A stretch of DNA of 51,383 bases, from NCBI RefSeq assembly GCF_000427825.1, contig NZ_ATYT01000019.1, positions 1 to 51,383 of the forward strand, written 5' to 3'. Under the pieces are notes generated by a model. That model had not been told where the DNA came from, ran no database searches, and worked only from the letters and a program-made list of their open reading frames with translations. Source of the stretch: Thermocrispum municipale DSM 44069. GTDB taxonomy: Bacteria > Actinomycetota > Actinomycetes > Mycobacteriales > Pseudonocardiaceae. Positions 41,782 through 51,383 of this stretch are shown in pieces. A program made the translations under genes and the position numbers. The stretch's first letter is position 1; the number at the start of each line of letters is the position of its first letter.

Positions 41782-42144
41782 CTACAGCACGGTGCGCACG
41801 GCAGCGTCCCAGTATTTGCTGAACTCGTCGTTGACACGCTGCGCCATGGTGTCCTGCGTCTCTCCTGGCTGAACATTGATGTCGAGAATGAAATACACGC
41901 AAGGACCTTGCAGGCTCGTATGCGTCCTGATCTCCGAACACCACATCTCGGTACGCCAGTGCCGGTCCAAGGCGTGCAAGGCGGGTCCCTTGGTGGCTTG
42001 CACCAGACGGTCCATCACCGCGGAGGACACCACTCTGTCGCTCTCCGTGTCGCCCAGCTCGAGTACGTATCGGAACGCTTTGCGGCCCCCGTGCGTGCTG
42101 CGTCCTTGCCGCGTCTTCTTCCTGAACCATCGCACTGGTGCCAT
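41782..42144 (-). CDS. Hypothetical protein inside the decayed gene duplicate
   Basis: About 120 residues (start uncertain: ATG 42144, GTG 42135 or ATG 42168; GGAGG lies close before 42144). The sequence is protein-like: a basic N-terminus (FRKKTRQG), then FRYVLELGDTESDRVVSSAVMDRLVQ and VYFILDINVQPGETQDTMAQRVNDEFSKYW. I do not recognise the family. It replaces the middle of the duplicated oxidoreductase, so it was inserted there or came with the recombination. A real gene is likely but not proven. Confidence 0.5.
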   Translation of the reverse strand: MAPVRWFRKKTRQGRSTHGGRKAFRYVLELGDTESDRVVSSAVMDRLVQATKGPALHALDRHWRTEMWCSEIRTHTSLQGPCVYFILDINVQPGETQDTMAQRVNDEFSKYWDAAVRTVL

Positions 42145-42182
42145 GCCTCCTTGATGGCCCTCGCGCATCAGCTGGGTACAGC

Positions 42183-42326
42183 TCGTAGGGCCGGTGCGCC
42201 GGATCCTACGAGCGACAGCGAAGCGTTGTCGACGGTCACGTCATGTATCGACCAGCGCAGTTCGGATCAGGCGGTTGGTCCGCATCCACAGGACATCCAT
42301 GAACGAAGGCCCGCCGCGATCGGACC
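42183..42326 (-). pseudogene. Decayed duplicate of an internal part of the Gfo/Idh/MocA gene
   Basis: The minus strand reads MDVLWMRTNRLIRTAL and then, after a frame change, VTVDNASLSLVGSGAP, which corresponds to MEGMWMRTNGLIRTAL and VTVDNGLLFPYDPAH of the intact gene (its positions near 42830-42975). It ends seven bases before the stop of the intact gene. With the fragment at 41585-41775 it is a partial second copy whose middle and 5' end are lost. Confidence 0.8.
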
Positions 42327-42332
42327 GGTGTC

Positions 42333-43346
42333 TCAGGTGTCCGCGGCGTAGCGGACGCCGACCTCGGCCCTGGCGGAGTCCATCAGCCGCATGATCGCCA
42401 GCGTGTCGTCCAGCGGGATCAGCGGGCTCTCCGTCAGCCCTTCCCGCAGGCAGCGTTCGACCTCGGCGATTTCCGGGCCGAACCCGTTGCCGACGATCGG
42501 TTGCAGCACCTCCTCGCTGGTGACGGTCCGGCCTTCCGCTTGCTCGACGATGAGCCGCTCCGGGCGGTAGAACGGCCTGTCCAGCGTCAGTGAGCCCTTC
42601 GTGCCCACGACGATCCCCCGCTGCGGCGTCGCGGCCATGGTCGTGCACGACACGTGGGCGAACCGGTCGTCGTCGTACTCCCACTGCATGGCCATCGTCT
42701 GATCGGCGCCGGTCGGAGCCAATGCGCCGGTCGCCCGCACACGATCCGGCTCGCCCAAGAAGATCCACGCGAACGTCACGGCGTACACGCCCAGGTCGAG
42801 CAGGGCCCCGCCGCCGAGGTGCAGATCGTAAAGCCGGTGCGCCGGGTCGTAGGGGAACAGCAGGCCGTTGTCCACGGTCACGCTGCGCAGCTCGCCGATA
42901 CGACCCTCATTCGCCAGCTGCAACGCGGTGCGGATCAGGCCGTTGGTCCGCATCCACATGCCTTCCATGCAGAACAGCCCTCGACTGCGTGCCGCGTCGA
43001 TGACCTCGGCGGTCTGCCGCGCATTCAGCGTGAACGACTTCTCGATCAACGCGGGCTTGCCCGCCTCGAAGGTCTGCAACGCCTGTTCGTAGTGCTGACC
43101 GTGGGTGGTCGCGATGTAGACGACGTCGACTTCGTCGTCCGCCAGTAGCTCGGCGTACGAACCATACGAGCGGCGGGCACCGTGGGTCTCGGCGAAGGCG
43201 CGGGCGCGTTCGGCGTCACGTGCGGCCACCGCGACGAGTTCGCTGCCGCGCGCGGTGCGCAGGTCGCCGGCGAACTTGCCGGCGATACGGCCCGCACCCA
43301 GGAATCCCCAGCGGATCGGTCGGTCGGGATCGGCTGCGTTCACCAT
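42333..43346 (-). CDS. Gfo/Idh/MocA family oxidoreductase
   Basis: 337 residues. The N-terminal Rossmann fold has WGFLGAGRIAGKFAGDL and VVYIATTHGQHYEQAL; the conserved E-K-P motif is EKSF (about residue 98); the C-terminal alpha/beta domain contains LGGGALLDLGVYAVTFAWIFLG with the catalytic Asp/Tyr positions. Resembles the sugar-dehydrogenase or dihydrodiol-dehydrogenase-like branch, NAD(P)-dependent. It follows xerD by a few bases in the same direction. Substrate unknown. A broken partial copy lies just downstream. Confidence 0.9.
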   Translation of the reverse strand: MVNAADPDRPIRWGFLGAGRIAGKFAGDLRTARGSELVAVAARDAERARAFAETHGARRSYGSYAELLADDEVDVVYIATTHGQHYEQALQTFEAGKPALIEKSFTLNARQTAEVIDAARSRGLFCMEGMWMRTNGLIRTALQLANEGRIGELRSVTVDNGLLFPYDPAHRLYDLHLGGGALLDLGVYAVTFAWIFLGEPDRVRATGALAPTGADQTMAMQWEYDDDRFAHVSCTTMAATPQRGIVVGTKGSLTLDRPFYRPERLIVEQAEGRTVTSEEVLQPIVGNGFGPEIAEVERCLREGLTESPLIPLDDTLAIMRLMDSARAEVGVRYAADT

Positions 43347-43350
43347 GGCA

Positions 43351-44286
43351 CTATCCCCTGGCTCGCGGATGCGCCGTCGCGTACACCTCGCGCAGCGTGT
43401 TGACCGTCACCAGTGTGTACACCTGCGTGGTGGTGACCGATGCGTGTCCGAGCAGCTCCTGCACCACGCGCACGTCTGCGCCGCCTTCGAGCAGGTGCGT
43501 GGCGAACGAGTGCCGCAACGTGTGCGGGGAAACGTCGGCTTTGATCCCTGCGCGCTCGGCGGCGACCTTCAGTACGTGCCACGCACCCTGCCGCGACAGC
43601 CGTCCCCCGCGAGCGTTGAGGAACAGCGCGGGCGTCGTGCTGAGGCGCTTGGTGCGCGCCGCGAGCGCCGGACGGGCACGCACCAGATACGCCTCGACGG
43701 CATCCAACGCGGGCCGACCGACAGGGACCAGACGCTGTTTGCCACCCTTTCCGTCGAGCACCACGGTTCGCTGGTCCGCATCAAGATCGTCCACGTCGAG
43801 CCCGACGGCCTCGGAGATCCGCGCACCCGTGGAGTACAACAGCTCCAGCAGTGCCCGGTCGCGCAGCGCGAGCTCGTCATCGTTGCCCGTCACGTCCAGC
43901 AGCCGCAACACGTCGTCGACCGGCAGCGCCTTCGGCAACCGACGCGGTGGTGGCGGCGGTTTGACCTCCCGCGCGACGTCACGAGGCACCAGGCCCTCTT
44001 TGACCGCGAAGCGATGCAACCCGCGGACGGCGACCAGCGCACGCCCCGCGGAGGAGGCCGCCAACGGCGGGAAGTCCTCGGTGCCTTCCCGCAGCGACAC
44101 GAGGAACGCTGTGATGTCGGCGGATTCCACCGCGGCCAAGTCGGTGCGACCGAGCGCGTCCAGATGGGCCCGATACCGACGCAGGTCCCTGGCGTAGCTG
44201 TCCACCGTGTTGCGGGCCGTTCCCCGTTCCACCACCAGATGGTCCAGAAACGCCCGGATCGCGCGGTCCGGCCGGATGCCGCTCAT
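43351..44286 (-). CDS. xerD: Tyrosine recombinase XerD
   Basis: 311 residues from ATG 44286. SAM-like core-binding N-terminal domain, then catalytic residues in [12 protein letters not shown] (Arg), [13 protein letters not shown] (Lys), [17 protein letters not shown] (His, Arg), [14 protein letters not shown] (His, Tyr). Length and the pyrG-NUDIX-xerD context correspond to the chromosomal dimer resolution recombinase of actinobacteria (the Rv1701 position), not to a mobile element integrase. Confidence 0.94.
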   Translation of the reverse strand: MSGIRPDRAIRAFLDHLVVERGTARNTVDSYARDLRRYRAHLDALGRTDLAAVESADITAFLVSLREGTEDFPPLAASSAGRALVAVRGLHRFAVKEGLVPRDVAREVKPPPPPRRLPKALPVDDVLRLLDVTGNDDELALRDRALLELLYSTGARISEAVGLDVDDLDADQRTVVLDGKGGKQRLVPVGRPALDAVEAYLVRARPALAARTKRLSTTPALFLNARGGRLSRQGAWHVLKVAAERAGIKADVSPHTLRHSFATHLLEGGADVRVVQELLGHASVTTTQVYTLVTVNTLREVYATAHPRARG

Positions 44287-44336
44287 GGCTGCACCATAGT
44301 CCCGCCTGGGGCCGTCCGCGGGCAGGCGCGCGCTGG

Positions 44337-45001
44337 TCAGGAACGCTTTCGTGCCGCGAACGCACGCGGCCTGTCCCGCCACGGAGCGTCCGCCGGTCTG
44401 GCAGGCACCCCGTGATTCAGCACCGCGTCCGCGGCGAGCACCCCGCTGACCGTCGCGCCGTTGATCAGCTCCCCGGTCAGGCAGCGTTGCACCGCCTCCC
44501 GCAGTGGCATGCGGTGCAGCACGATGTCGCGCTCCTCGTCGTCATCGTCGAGAATCTTGCGGCCGACCTCGGTGAGGTCTCGCGCCAGGTACACCCGGAC
44601 CATTTCGTCGGTGAACCCGGCGGAAGCGGCGACGTCGACCAGCGTGTCCCAGCGCTCGGCCTTCAGGCCCGCTTCCTCCAGCAGTTCGCGTTGCGCGGTG
44701 CGCAGCGGGTCCTCCCCCGCTACGTCCAGCAACCCGGCCGGGAGTTCCAGCAGCCGACGGCCGATGGGATGCCGGTACTGGTGCACCAGGGTCACGCACT
44801 GCTCGTCGTCGACCGCGGCGATGGCGACCGCGCCGAGGTGCTCGACCACCTCCCGGTGGGCCGTGCCGCCGCCCGGCATCGCGACCTCGTCGATGCGGAG
44901 CCCGACGACCCGGCCGATGTGCACGTCGGTGCTGGACACGACGGTGAACTCGTGCTCGCCGGGCCGCGGATCGCCCGTTCGGCCGGCCGGCCGGGTGTCG
45001 G

Positions 45002-45005
<4 letters not shown>
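44337..45005 (-). CDS. ADP-ribose pyrophosphatase-type NUDIX hydrolase
   Basis: 222 residues. The NUDIX box reads [21 protein letters not shown] followed by AGL, preceded by [17 protein letters not shown], which is the ADP-ribose pyrophosphatase pattern. GTG 45005 overlaps the pyrG stop (GTGA). Equivalent to the actinobacterial NUDIX between pyrG and xerD. Hydrolyses ADP-ribose or similar nucleoside diphosphate derivatives in the cytoplasm. Confidence 0.93.
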
Positions 45006-46669
<1,664 letters not shown>

Positions 46670-46741
46670 GGGCCTCTACGCTAACACGCATCCGCCGAAC
46701 CGGCGGGCGACACCCGCATCGTCACCGGAGGTCATTCCCGC

Positions 46742-48013
46742 ATGCGCAGCCCCGACTGGGCCGTTCCCACCTTGACGCCGTCCGACCCGCCGTTGCAAGC
46801 CACGGTGCGGGTCCCCGGGTCGAAGTCGATCACCAATCGGGCGTTTCTGCTGGCAGCGCTGACCGACACCGGGACGCGGGTGCGGCATCCGCTCGACTCC
46901 CGCGACGCCCGGCTGATGCTCGGCGCGCTGTCGGCGCTCGGGGCGCGGTCGGAGCGGGTCGAGGACGGCGTGTTGGTGCACCCCCGACGGAACGGTGAGC
47001 CGGAGGTGACCGTCGAGCTGGGCAACGCGGGCACGGTGGCCCGGTTCGTCCCGCCGGTGGCCGCGATCGGGACGCAACGGGTGCGGTTCGACGGTGACGA
47101 GGCGCTGTACCGGCGGCCGATCGCGCCGCTGCTGGCGGCGTTGCGGAAACTGGGTGCGACGATCGACGGCGACGGGCTGCCGTTCACCGTGCACGGGAGT
47201 GGCGGGCTGCGCGGCGGTCATGTCGAGCTGGATTCGTCAGCGTCCAGCCAGTTCCTGTCCGCCCTGCTGCTCAGCGGCACCGCGTTCGACGAAGGCGTGA
47301 CGGTTCAGCTGGTCGGAGACAAGCCGCCGAGCGAACCGCACATCGCGATGACGCTCGACCTGCTGCGCACGTTCGGTGCGCGGCCGGAGCGCGACGGCGT
47401 CCGGTTCCACGTGCCGCCCGGGCAGCTGAGCTGCCCTGACTACACCGTCGAACCCGACCTGTCGACCGCTGCGCCGTTCCTGGCCGCAGCCATGCTCACC
47501 GGCGGCTCGGTACGGATCCCCGACTGGCCGGAGACGACGACCCAGCCGGGCGACTACCTGCGTGTCCTGTTGGGCGAGCTCGGCGCCACGGTGACGCTCG
47601 ACGCCGACGGCCTGCTCATCACCGGCCCCGCCGGATTCCCCGGCGCCGACCTGGACCTGCACGAAGTCGGCGAGCTCACCCCGGTGCTCGCCGCGCTGCT
47701 GTGCTTCGCCGACGGGCCGTCGACCATCTCCGGTGTGGCACACCTGCGGGGTCACGAAACCGACCGGCTCGCCGCGCTGGCGACCGAGCTCAGCGGGCTG
47801 GGCGCCCGGGTCAGCGAAACCGCCGACGGGTTGCGCATCTACCCGGGTCAGCTGCACGGCGGGCGCTTCCACACCTACGAGGACCACCGCTTGGTGATGG
47901 CTGCGGCCGTCGTCGGTCTGCGGGTGCCAGGTGTTCAGGTGGAGAACCCTGGCACCGTAGGCAAGACGTTCCCCGGCTTCGTCGAGACGTGGAGCTCGAT
48001 GATCGCCGGCTAG
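46742..48013 (+). CDS. aroA: 3-phosphoshikimate 1-carboxyvinyltransferase (EPSP synthase)
   Basis: 423 residues. VPGSKSITNRAFLLAAL carries the conserved Lys-Ser of the shikimate-3-phosphate/PEP site; LGNAGTVARF, LDSSASSQFLSALLL and GHETDRLAAL are family blocks, and YEDHRLVMAAAVVGL is near the C-terminus. The acidic catalytic region reads EVGELTPVLAALL, the form found in actinobacterial EPSP synthases. It catalyses the sixth step of the shikimate pathway. The stop is one base from the stop of the convergent permease gene. Confidence 0.95.
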   Translation: MRSPDWAVPTLTPSDPPLQATVRVPGSKSITNRAFLLAALTDTGTRVRHPLDSRDARLMLGALSALGARSERVEDGVLVHPRRNGEPEVTVELGNAGTVARFVPPVAAIGTQRVRFDGDEALYRRPIAPLLAALRKLGATIDGDGLPFTVHGSGGLRGGHVELDSSASSQFLSALLLSGTAFDEGVTVQLVGDKPPSEPHIAMTLDLLRTFGARPERDGVRFHVPPGQLSCPDYTVEPDLSTAAPFLAAAMLTGGSVRIPDWPETTTQPGDYLRVLLGELGATVTLDADGLLITGPAGFPGADLDLHEVGELTPVLAALLCFADGPSTISGVAHLRGHETDRLAALATELSGLGARVSETADGLRIYPGQLHGGRFHTYEDHRLVMAAAVVGLRVPGVQVENPGTVGKTFPGFVETWSSMIAG

Positions 48014-48014
48014 C

Positions 48015-48908
48015 TCACTTGATCGCCCCTGCCACGAAGCCTTCCCGGATCTTGCGCTGGAAGATCAGGTAGACGATCAGCACCGGCAGCATGCTGATCA
48101 CCATCCCGGCGAACAATGCGCTCCAGTCGGCGTCGTAGCCCTGCTGGGCGACCAACGTCGCCAGGCCCTCGGTGAGCACCGCGGTCGACTCGTTGTTCTG
48201 GTTCAGCACCAGCGGCAGCAGGTACTGGTTCCACATGCTCAGGAAGTTGAACAGCGCGACGCTGACGATGCCCGGCCGCGCCATGGGCAACATCACGCGG
48301 AAGAACACGCCGCTGTGCGAACAACCGTCGATCATCGCCGCCTCCGCGACCGCGGTGGGCAAGGTGCGGAAGAACGCGGTCAGGAAGAACACCGAGAACG
48401 GCAGCGCGTAGGCGGTGTAGGCGAGGATCAGACCCAGGTGGGTGTGCAGCAGTCCGAGGTTCTGCACCACGAAGAACAGCGGCACCACCGCCAGGAAGAT
48501 CGGGAACATCAGCCCGCTGGCGAAGACGTAGAAGAGGAACCGGTTGCCGCGGAACTCGTAGCGGGCCAGCACGTAGGCGGCCATCGTGGACAGCAGCATG
48601 GTCAGCACCAGCGCCCCGGCCACCACGATCACCGTGTTGAGGAAGAACTGACCGATCGACGCCCCGCCCCAGGCGCGGACGAAGTTGTCCGCCCGCCACT
48701 CGCTGGGCAGCTCGAACGGCGTGCCGAACACCTCGTCGTTCGGTTTGAACGCGGTGATGGCCGCCCACAGCAGCGGCAGCACCGACACCAGCGCCCACAC
48801 CGCCAACGTCACGTGGAAGAACGCGTCGGTGGGGCGCCACGAGCCGCGCGCCTTGACCGGGGTCGGCGTCGGGGACTCGGTGCGGGGTGGCACGGCCGTC
48901 TGCGTCAT
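48015..48908 (-). CDS. Carbohydrate ABC transporter permease (MalG type)
   Basis: 297 residues, six membrane segments; the EAA loop motif is EAAMIDGCSHSGVFFRVMLPMARPG. The N-terminus is cytoplasmic and proline-rich. It forms the membrane channel with the partner permease encoded directly upstream, whose stop overlaps its ATG (ATGA). No ATPase gene is found in the operon; a shared MsiK-like ATPase elsewhere is usual in actinobacteria. Confidence 0.93.
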   Translation of the reverse strand: MTQTAVPPRTESPTPTPVKARGSWRPTDAFFHVTLAVWALVSVLPLLWAAITAFKPNDEVFGTPFELPSEWRADNFVRAWGGASIGQFFLNTVIVVAGALVLTMLLSTMAAYVLARYEFRGNRFLFYVFASGLMFPIFLAVVPLFFVVQNLGLLHTHLGLILAYTAYALPFSVFFLTAFFRTLPTAVAEAAMIDGCSHSGVFFRVMLPMARPGIVSVALFNFLSMWNQYLLPLVLNQNNESTAVLTEGLATLVAQQGYDADWSALFAGMVISMLPVLIVYLIFQRKIREGFVAGAIK

Positions 48909-49831
48909 CCCAGCTCCACCTTCTCCCGGCGGGTCACCCGGAACATCAGCGCGGCCAGCGTCAGCGTCAGGAAGAACAACGCGACGCCGATCGCCGAGGC
49001 GTAGCCGTACTGCGGGTTGATGTCACCGCTGAACGCTCGCGTGTACAGGTAGTGCGCCACCACTTCGGTCGAGTTGGCGATCGCCTCCGGGTGCGGCGTC
49101 ATGATGTTGACGATGGCGAAGAAGTCCAGCGCGATGATGCCCAGGTAGACGAACGCGACCTGCACGTTGTCCCACAGCAGCGGCAGCGTGATGCGGAAGA
49201 ACATGGTGAACCGGTTCGCCCCGTCCAACGCGGCGGCTTCGAACACGTCGCGCGGGATGGCCGCCAGGCCTGCGGTGAACAGCACCACGTAGAAGCCGAC
49301 GGCGTGCCACACCGCGACGCCGATGACGGCCCACAGCGCGGTCTGCGGTGAGCCGAGCAGGCCGTCGGCGGGCGGGTCGATGCCGAGCGCCGACATCGTC
49401 TCCGGCACGATGCCGCCGCGCGGGTTGTACGCCTGCCGCCACAGGATGGCGATGATGGCCACCGACAACAGGTACGGGAAGAAGAACACCGCGCTGTAGA
49501 ACTTCGACCCGCGCAGGCCGGTGGCCACCGCGCCACGTCGCGTGCCGCCGATGTTGATCAAGTAGGCGAACAGCAGCCCGAGCGCGATGGTCACCAGCGG
49601 CAGCACCACGAGCAGCACCGCGTTGTTGCGCAGCGCGATCCAGAAGGTGTCGTCGGACAGCAACCGGGCGTAGTTGTCGAACCCGATGAAGTTGATCTGG
49701 TCGCTGTACCCGCTCCAGTCGGTGAAGCTGTAGATCACCGCCTGCACGTTCGGCGAGACGACGAACAGGATGTACAGCCCGAGCGGCACCGCAAGGAACG
49801 AGACGATGAACCGGTACTTGCCGTGGCGCAC
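48905..49831 (-). CDS. Carbohydrate ABC transporter permease (MalF type)
   Basis: 308 residues, six membrane segments, EAA loop EAAALDGANRFTMFFRITLPLLWDN. Pairs with the downstream MalG-type permease. GTG 49831 starts ten bases after the binding-protein stop. Together with the lipoprotein it forms a CUT1-type importer. Confidence 0.93.
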   Translation of the reverse strand: MRHGKYRFIVSFLAVPLGLYILFVVSPNVQAVIYSFTDWSGYSDQINFIGFDNYARLLSDDTFWIALRNNAVLLVVLPLVTIALGLLFAYLINIGGTRRGAVATGLRGSKFYSAVFFFPYLLSVAIIAILWRQAYNPRGGIVPETMSALGIDPPADGLLGSPQTALWAVIGVAVWHAVGFYVVLFTAGLAAIPRDVFEAAALDGANRFTMFFRITLPLLWDNVQVAFVYLGIIALDFFAIVNIMTPHPEAIANSTEVVAHYLYTRAFSGDINPQYGYASAIGVALFFLTLTLAALMFRVTRREKVELG

Positions 49832-49840
49832 TGGCGAGGG

Positions 49841-51250
49841 CTACTTCCGCTCGTACTTCTCGATCGAGTCGTCCGCGGCGGTCTTGTCGGCGGCCGCCTG
49901 GCAGGCCTTGACGTACTCCTCCGCGCTCTTGCGGCCGGTCAGCAGGTCGGCCATCGCCTGCGTGCACGCCTTGTGCATGTCGCCGTACCACAGGTTGTGG
50001 ATGTAGGTGACGGTGTTCTTGCCCGCCGCCTTCAGCGCCGCCTGGGTGGACTCCAGTCCGGTGGTCTTGGGCTTGACCGCTGCGTTGGCCGCCTCGACCA
50101 CGGTGAGCGAGCCGGTGGACTCGGTGAACGCCATCGCACTGTCCTTGGCCAGCATGTAGCGCAAGAACTCCATGCCGCCCCGCACGTTGTCGGCCTTGGC
50201 CGGAACGATGAACGACTCACCTGGGCTGGCGAAGAGCGTCTCGGTCGGCATCGCGTCGTCGCTCGACAGGCTCGGGACCGGCGACATCACCATGTCGAAG
50301 CCCTTCGGGGTGGCCGACTTCATCTCGTTCTCCACCCACGAGGCGTTCGGGTAGACGCCGACCTTGCCCTTGACCCATTCGGTCTGCGCCTCGGTGTGCT
50401 CGAGCGCGGCCGCGCCGGGCAGCAGGTAGCCCTTGGTCGCGAGCTGTTCGATGGCCGCCGCCGCGTCACCCACCGCGGGCTGCTCCCACGCGCCCGGCTC
50501 CAGGTTGTCGATCTTCACCAGGACGTCCGGGCCACCCGCCTTGGCCGCCATGGTCAGCAGCGTGGTGGTGACGTACTGCGCGGCGTTCTGGCCGGCGTAG
50601 CCCACCGGCGCCAGGCCCGCCGCCTTCATCTCCTCGCACAACGCCAGGAAGTCGTCCCACTGCTCGGGCATCTCCCAGTCGTGCTTGTCGAACAGCGAGC
50701 GCGAGTACCACATGCCGTAGACGAACAGCACGTAGTTGAGCGCGTGGAAGGTGCCGTTGTAGCTGCCCACCTCGACGGTGCCGTCGACCAACGTGTCGCG
50801 CACCTTGACGTTCGGATCGTCCACCGACGGCGCGTCCAGCAGTGGCCCGAGGTCGGCCAGCTGCTTGCCGCCGACCAGGGTGCCGAGCGGGATCTTCTGT
50901 GCGCCGGAGTCGTCGACCAGATCAGGGGGGTCGGCGCTGGCGAACCGCGGCTGCAGCGAGTTGATGTTGACCATGCCCTTGACCGAGAGGTCCGCGCCGC
51001 TGTGCGCCTTCTTGTACGCGGCCTGGACCTCGGGGAAGGTGGTCTTCAACCCGCCGGCGAACGTGACCACCTCGAGCGCGGCCGACGAATCGACACCCAG
51101 CGGGTTCTTCGCCGACACGTCCCCCTTCGCCTGCTCGTTGCCACCGCCGCCGGCGGTCGCGCAACCAGCCATCATCCCCGACACCGGTAGGAACAGCGCC
51201 CCTGCCGCAAGGGCCTGGCGCAGAAATACCCGCCTGTCCACGTCGACCAT
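49841..51250 (-). CDS. Extracellular carbohydrate-binding lipoprotein of an ABC importer
   Basis: 469 residues. The N-terminus has a twin-arginine-like RRVFLRQALAAG and a hydrophobic core ending in the lipobox MMAGC (Cys30), so it is probably exported by Tat and anchored as a lipoprotein. The rest has the fold of family 1 sugar-binding proteins (WDDFLALCEEMKAAGLAPVGY, FIVPAKADNVRGGMEFLRYML). GGAGG lies 6 bp before ATG 51250. Substrate unknown; the neighbouring kinase-like tail suggests an amino sugar or simple sugar, which is inference. Confidence 0.93.
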   Translation of the reverse strand: MVDVDRRVFLRQALAAGALFLPVSGMMAGCATAGGGGNEQAKGDVSAKNPLGVDSSAALEVVTFAGGLKTTFPEVQAAYKKAHSGADLSVKGMVNINSLQPRFASADPPDLVDDSGAQKIPLGTLVGGKQLADLGPLLDAPSVDDPNVKVRDTLVDGTVEVGSYNGTFHALNYVLFVYGMWYSRSLFDKHDWEMPEQWDDFLALCEEMKAAGLAPVGYAGQNAAQYVTTTLLTMAAKAGGPDVLVKIDNLEPGAWEQPAVGDAAAAIEQLATKGYLLPGAAALEHTEAQTEWVKGKVGVYPNASWVENEMKSATPKGFDMVMSPVPSLSSDDAMPTETLFASPGESFIVPAKADNVRGGMEFLRYMLAKDSAMAFTESTGSLTVVEAANAAVKPKTTGLESTQAALKAAGKNTVTYIHNLWYGDMHKACTQAMADLLTGRKSAEEYVKACQAAADKTAADDSIEKYERK

Positions 51251-51313
51251 GTCGGCCTCCTCATCCGATGGATGGGCAGGGACGATACTTGCGATCGAGC
51301 AAGGACGCTAGTG

Positions 51314-51383
51314 TCAAAATTTGTTTTCAGCAAGAGCCAATGCGGCAAGCCTCGCCGCGCCGACGGCCGCACCCTGGTGCGGG
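51314..51383 (-). CDS. C-terminal end of a possible sugar kinase (BadF/BadG or ROK type), cut by window edge
   Basis: Twenty-two codons before a TGA read PHQGAAVGAARLAALALAEN plus two residues, which resembles the end of BadF/BadG-type N-acetylglucosamine kinases or similar ASKHA kinases (GAA.GAARLA). It is in the same direction as the transporter operon, about 60 bp upstream of it. The segment is too short for a firm call. Confidence 0.35.
   Translation of the reverse strand, partial: PHQGAAVGAARLAALALAENKF

Overview
The window is high-GC actinobacterial DNA. The right half carries a gene order well known from actinobacteria such as Mycobacterium: pyrG, NUDIX, xerD, parA, ribbon-helix-helix gene, scpA, scpB, rluB, cmk, plsC-like, der. 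The many GTG starts and 4-bp ATGA/GTGA overlaps, the EPSP synthase type and the erm-like methyltransferase suggest a Pseudonocardiaceae-like host. That family assignment is inference.

Positions 1-15868 look like the distal part of an integrative conjugative-type element whose left end lies outside the window. It begins with a transposase tail and a gene remnant. A sulfur-stress cassette follows under two CstR/CsoR-type operators: MBL-fold persulfide dioxygenase-rhodanese fusion, rhodanese-DUF2892, TauE exporter, thioredoxin. Then come a frameshifted lnt, a convergent orphan C5-cytosine methyltransferase, a frameshifted MobF relaxase-helicase, a dprA remnant, a VirD4/TraG-like coupling ATPase, a DUF4913 protein, an excisionase-like HTH protein and a tyrosine integrase. 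The integrase ends just before tRNA-Pro(GGG), the presumed attachment site.

Positions 15943-31537 lie between two almost identical full-length tRNA-Pro(GGG) genes. This segment holds a QacA/EmrB-type exporter with its TetR regulator, an RtcB-archease RNA-repair pair, and a GntR-controlled operon (aldehyde dehydrogenase, GMC oxidoreductase, gluconate-dehydrogenase-subunit-3-like protein, HMG-CoA-lyase-like protein, CaiB-type CoA-transferase) that reads as an alcohol-to-acid-to-acyl-CoA-to-lyase catabolic route. It also holds an overlapping three-gene cassette: an NrtR-like NUDIX-winged-helix regulator, a nucleoside-phosphorylase-fold protein, and an AT-richer four-TM membrane protein. The last two share a short GIQG-centred motif, which makes the cassette the best candidate for an undescribed conflict or defence system. 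A decayed tyrosine integrase sits between it and the second tRNA-Pro.

Positions 31612-46669 are mostly core genome: two tandem small paralogues, der-plsC-cmk, a KhtTU-like K+/H+ antiporter pair, rluB-scpB-scpA-RHH-parA, an Erm-family methyltransferase, a decayed partial duplicate of a Gfo/Idh/MocA gene with a 120-residue ORF inside it, the intact Gfo/Idh/MocA gene, xerD, NUDIX and pyrG. Positions 46742-51383 hold aroA and a carbohydrate ABC importer (binding lipoprotein and two permeases), with the tail of a possible sugar kinase at the window edge.
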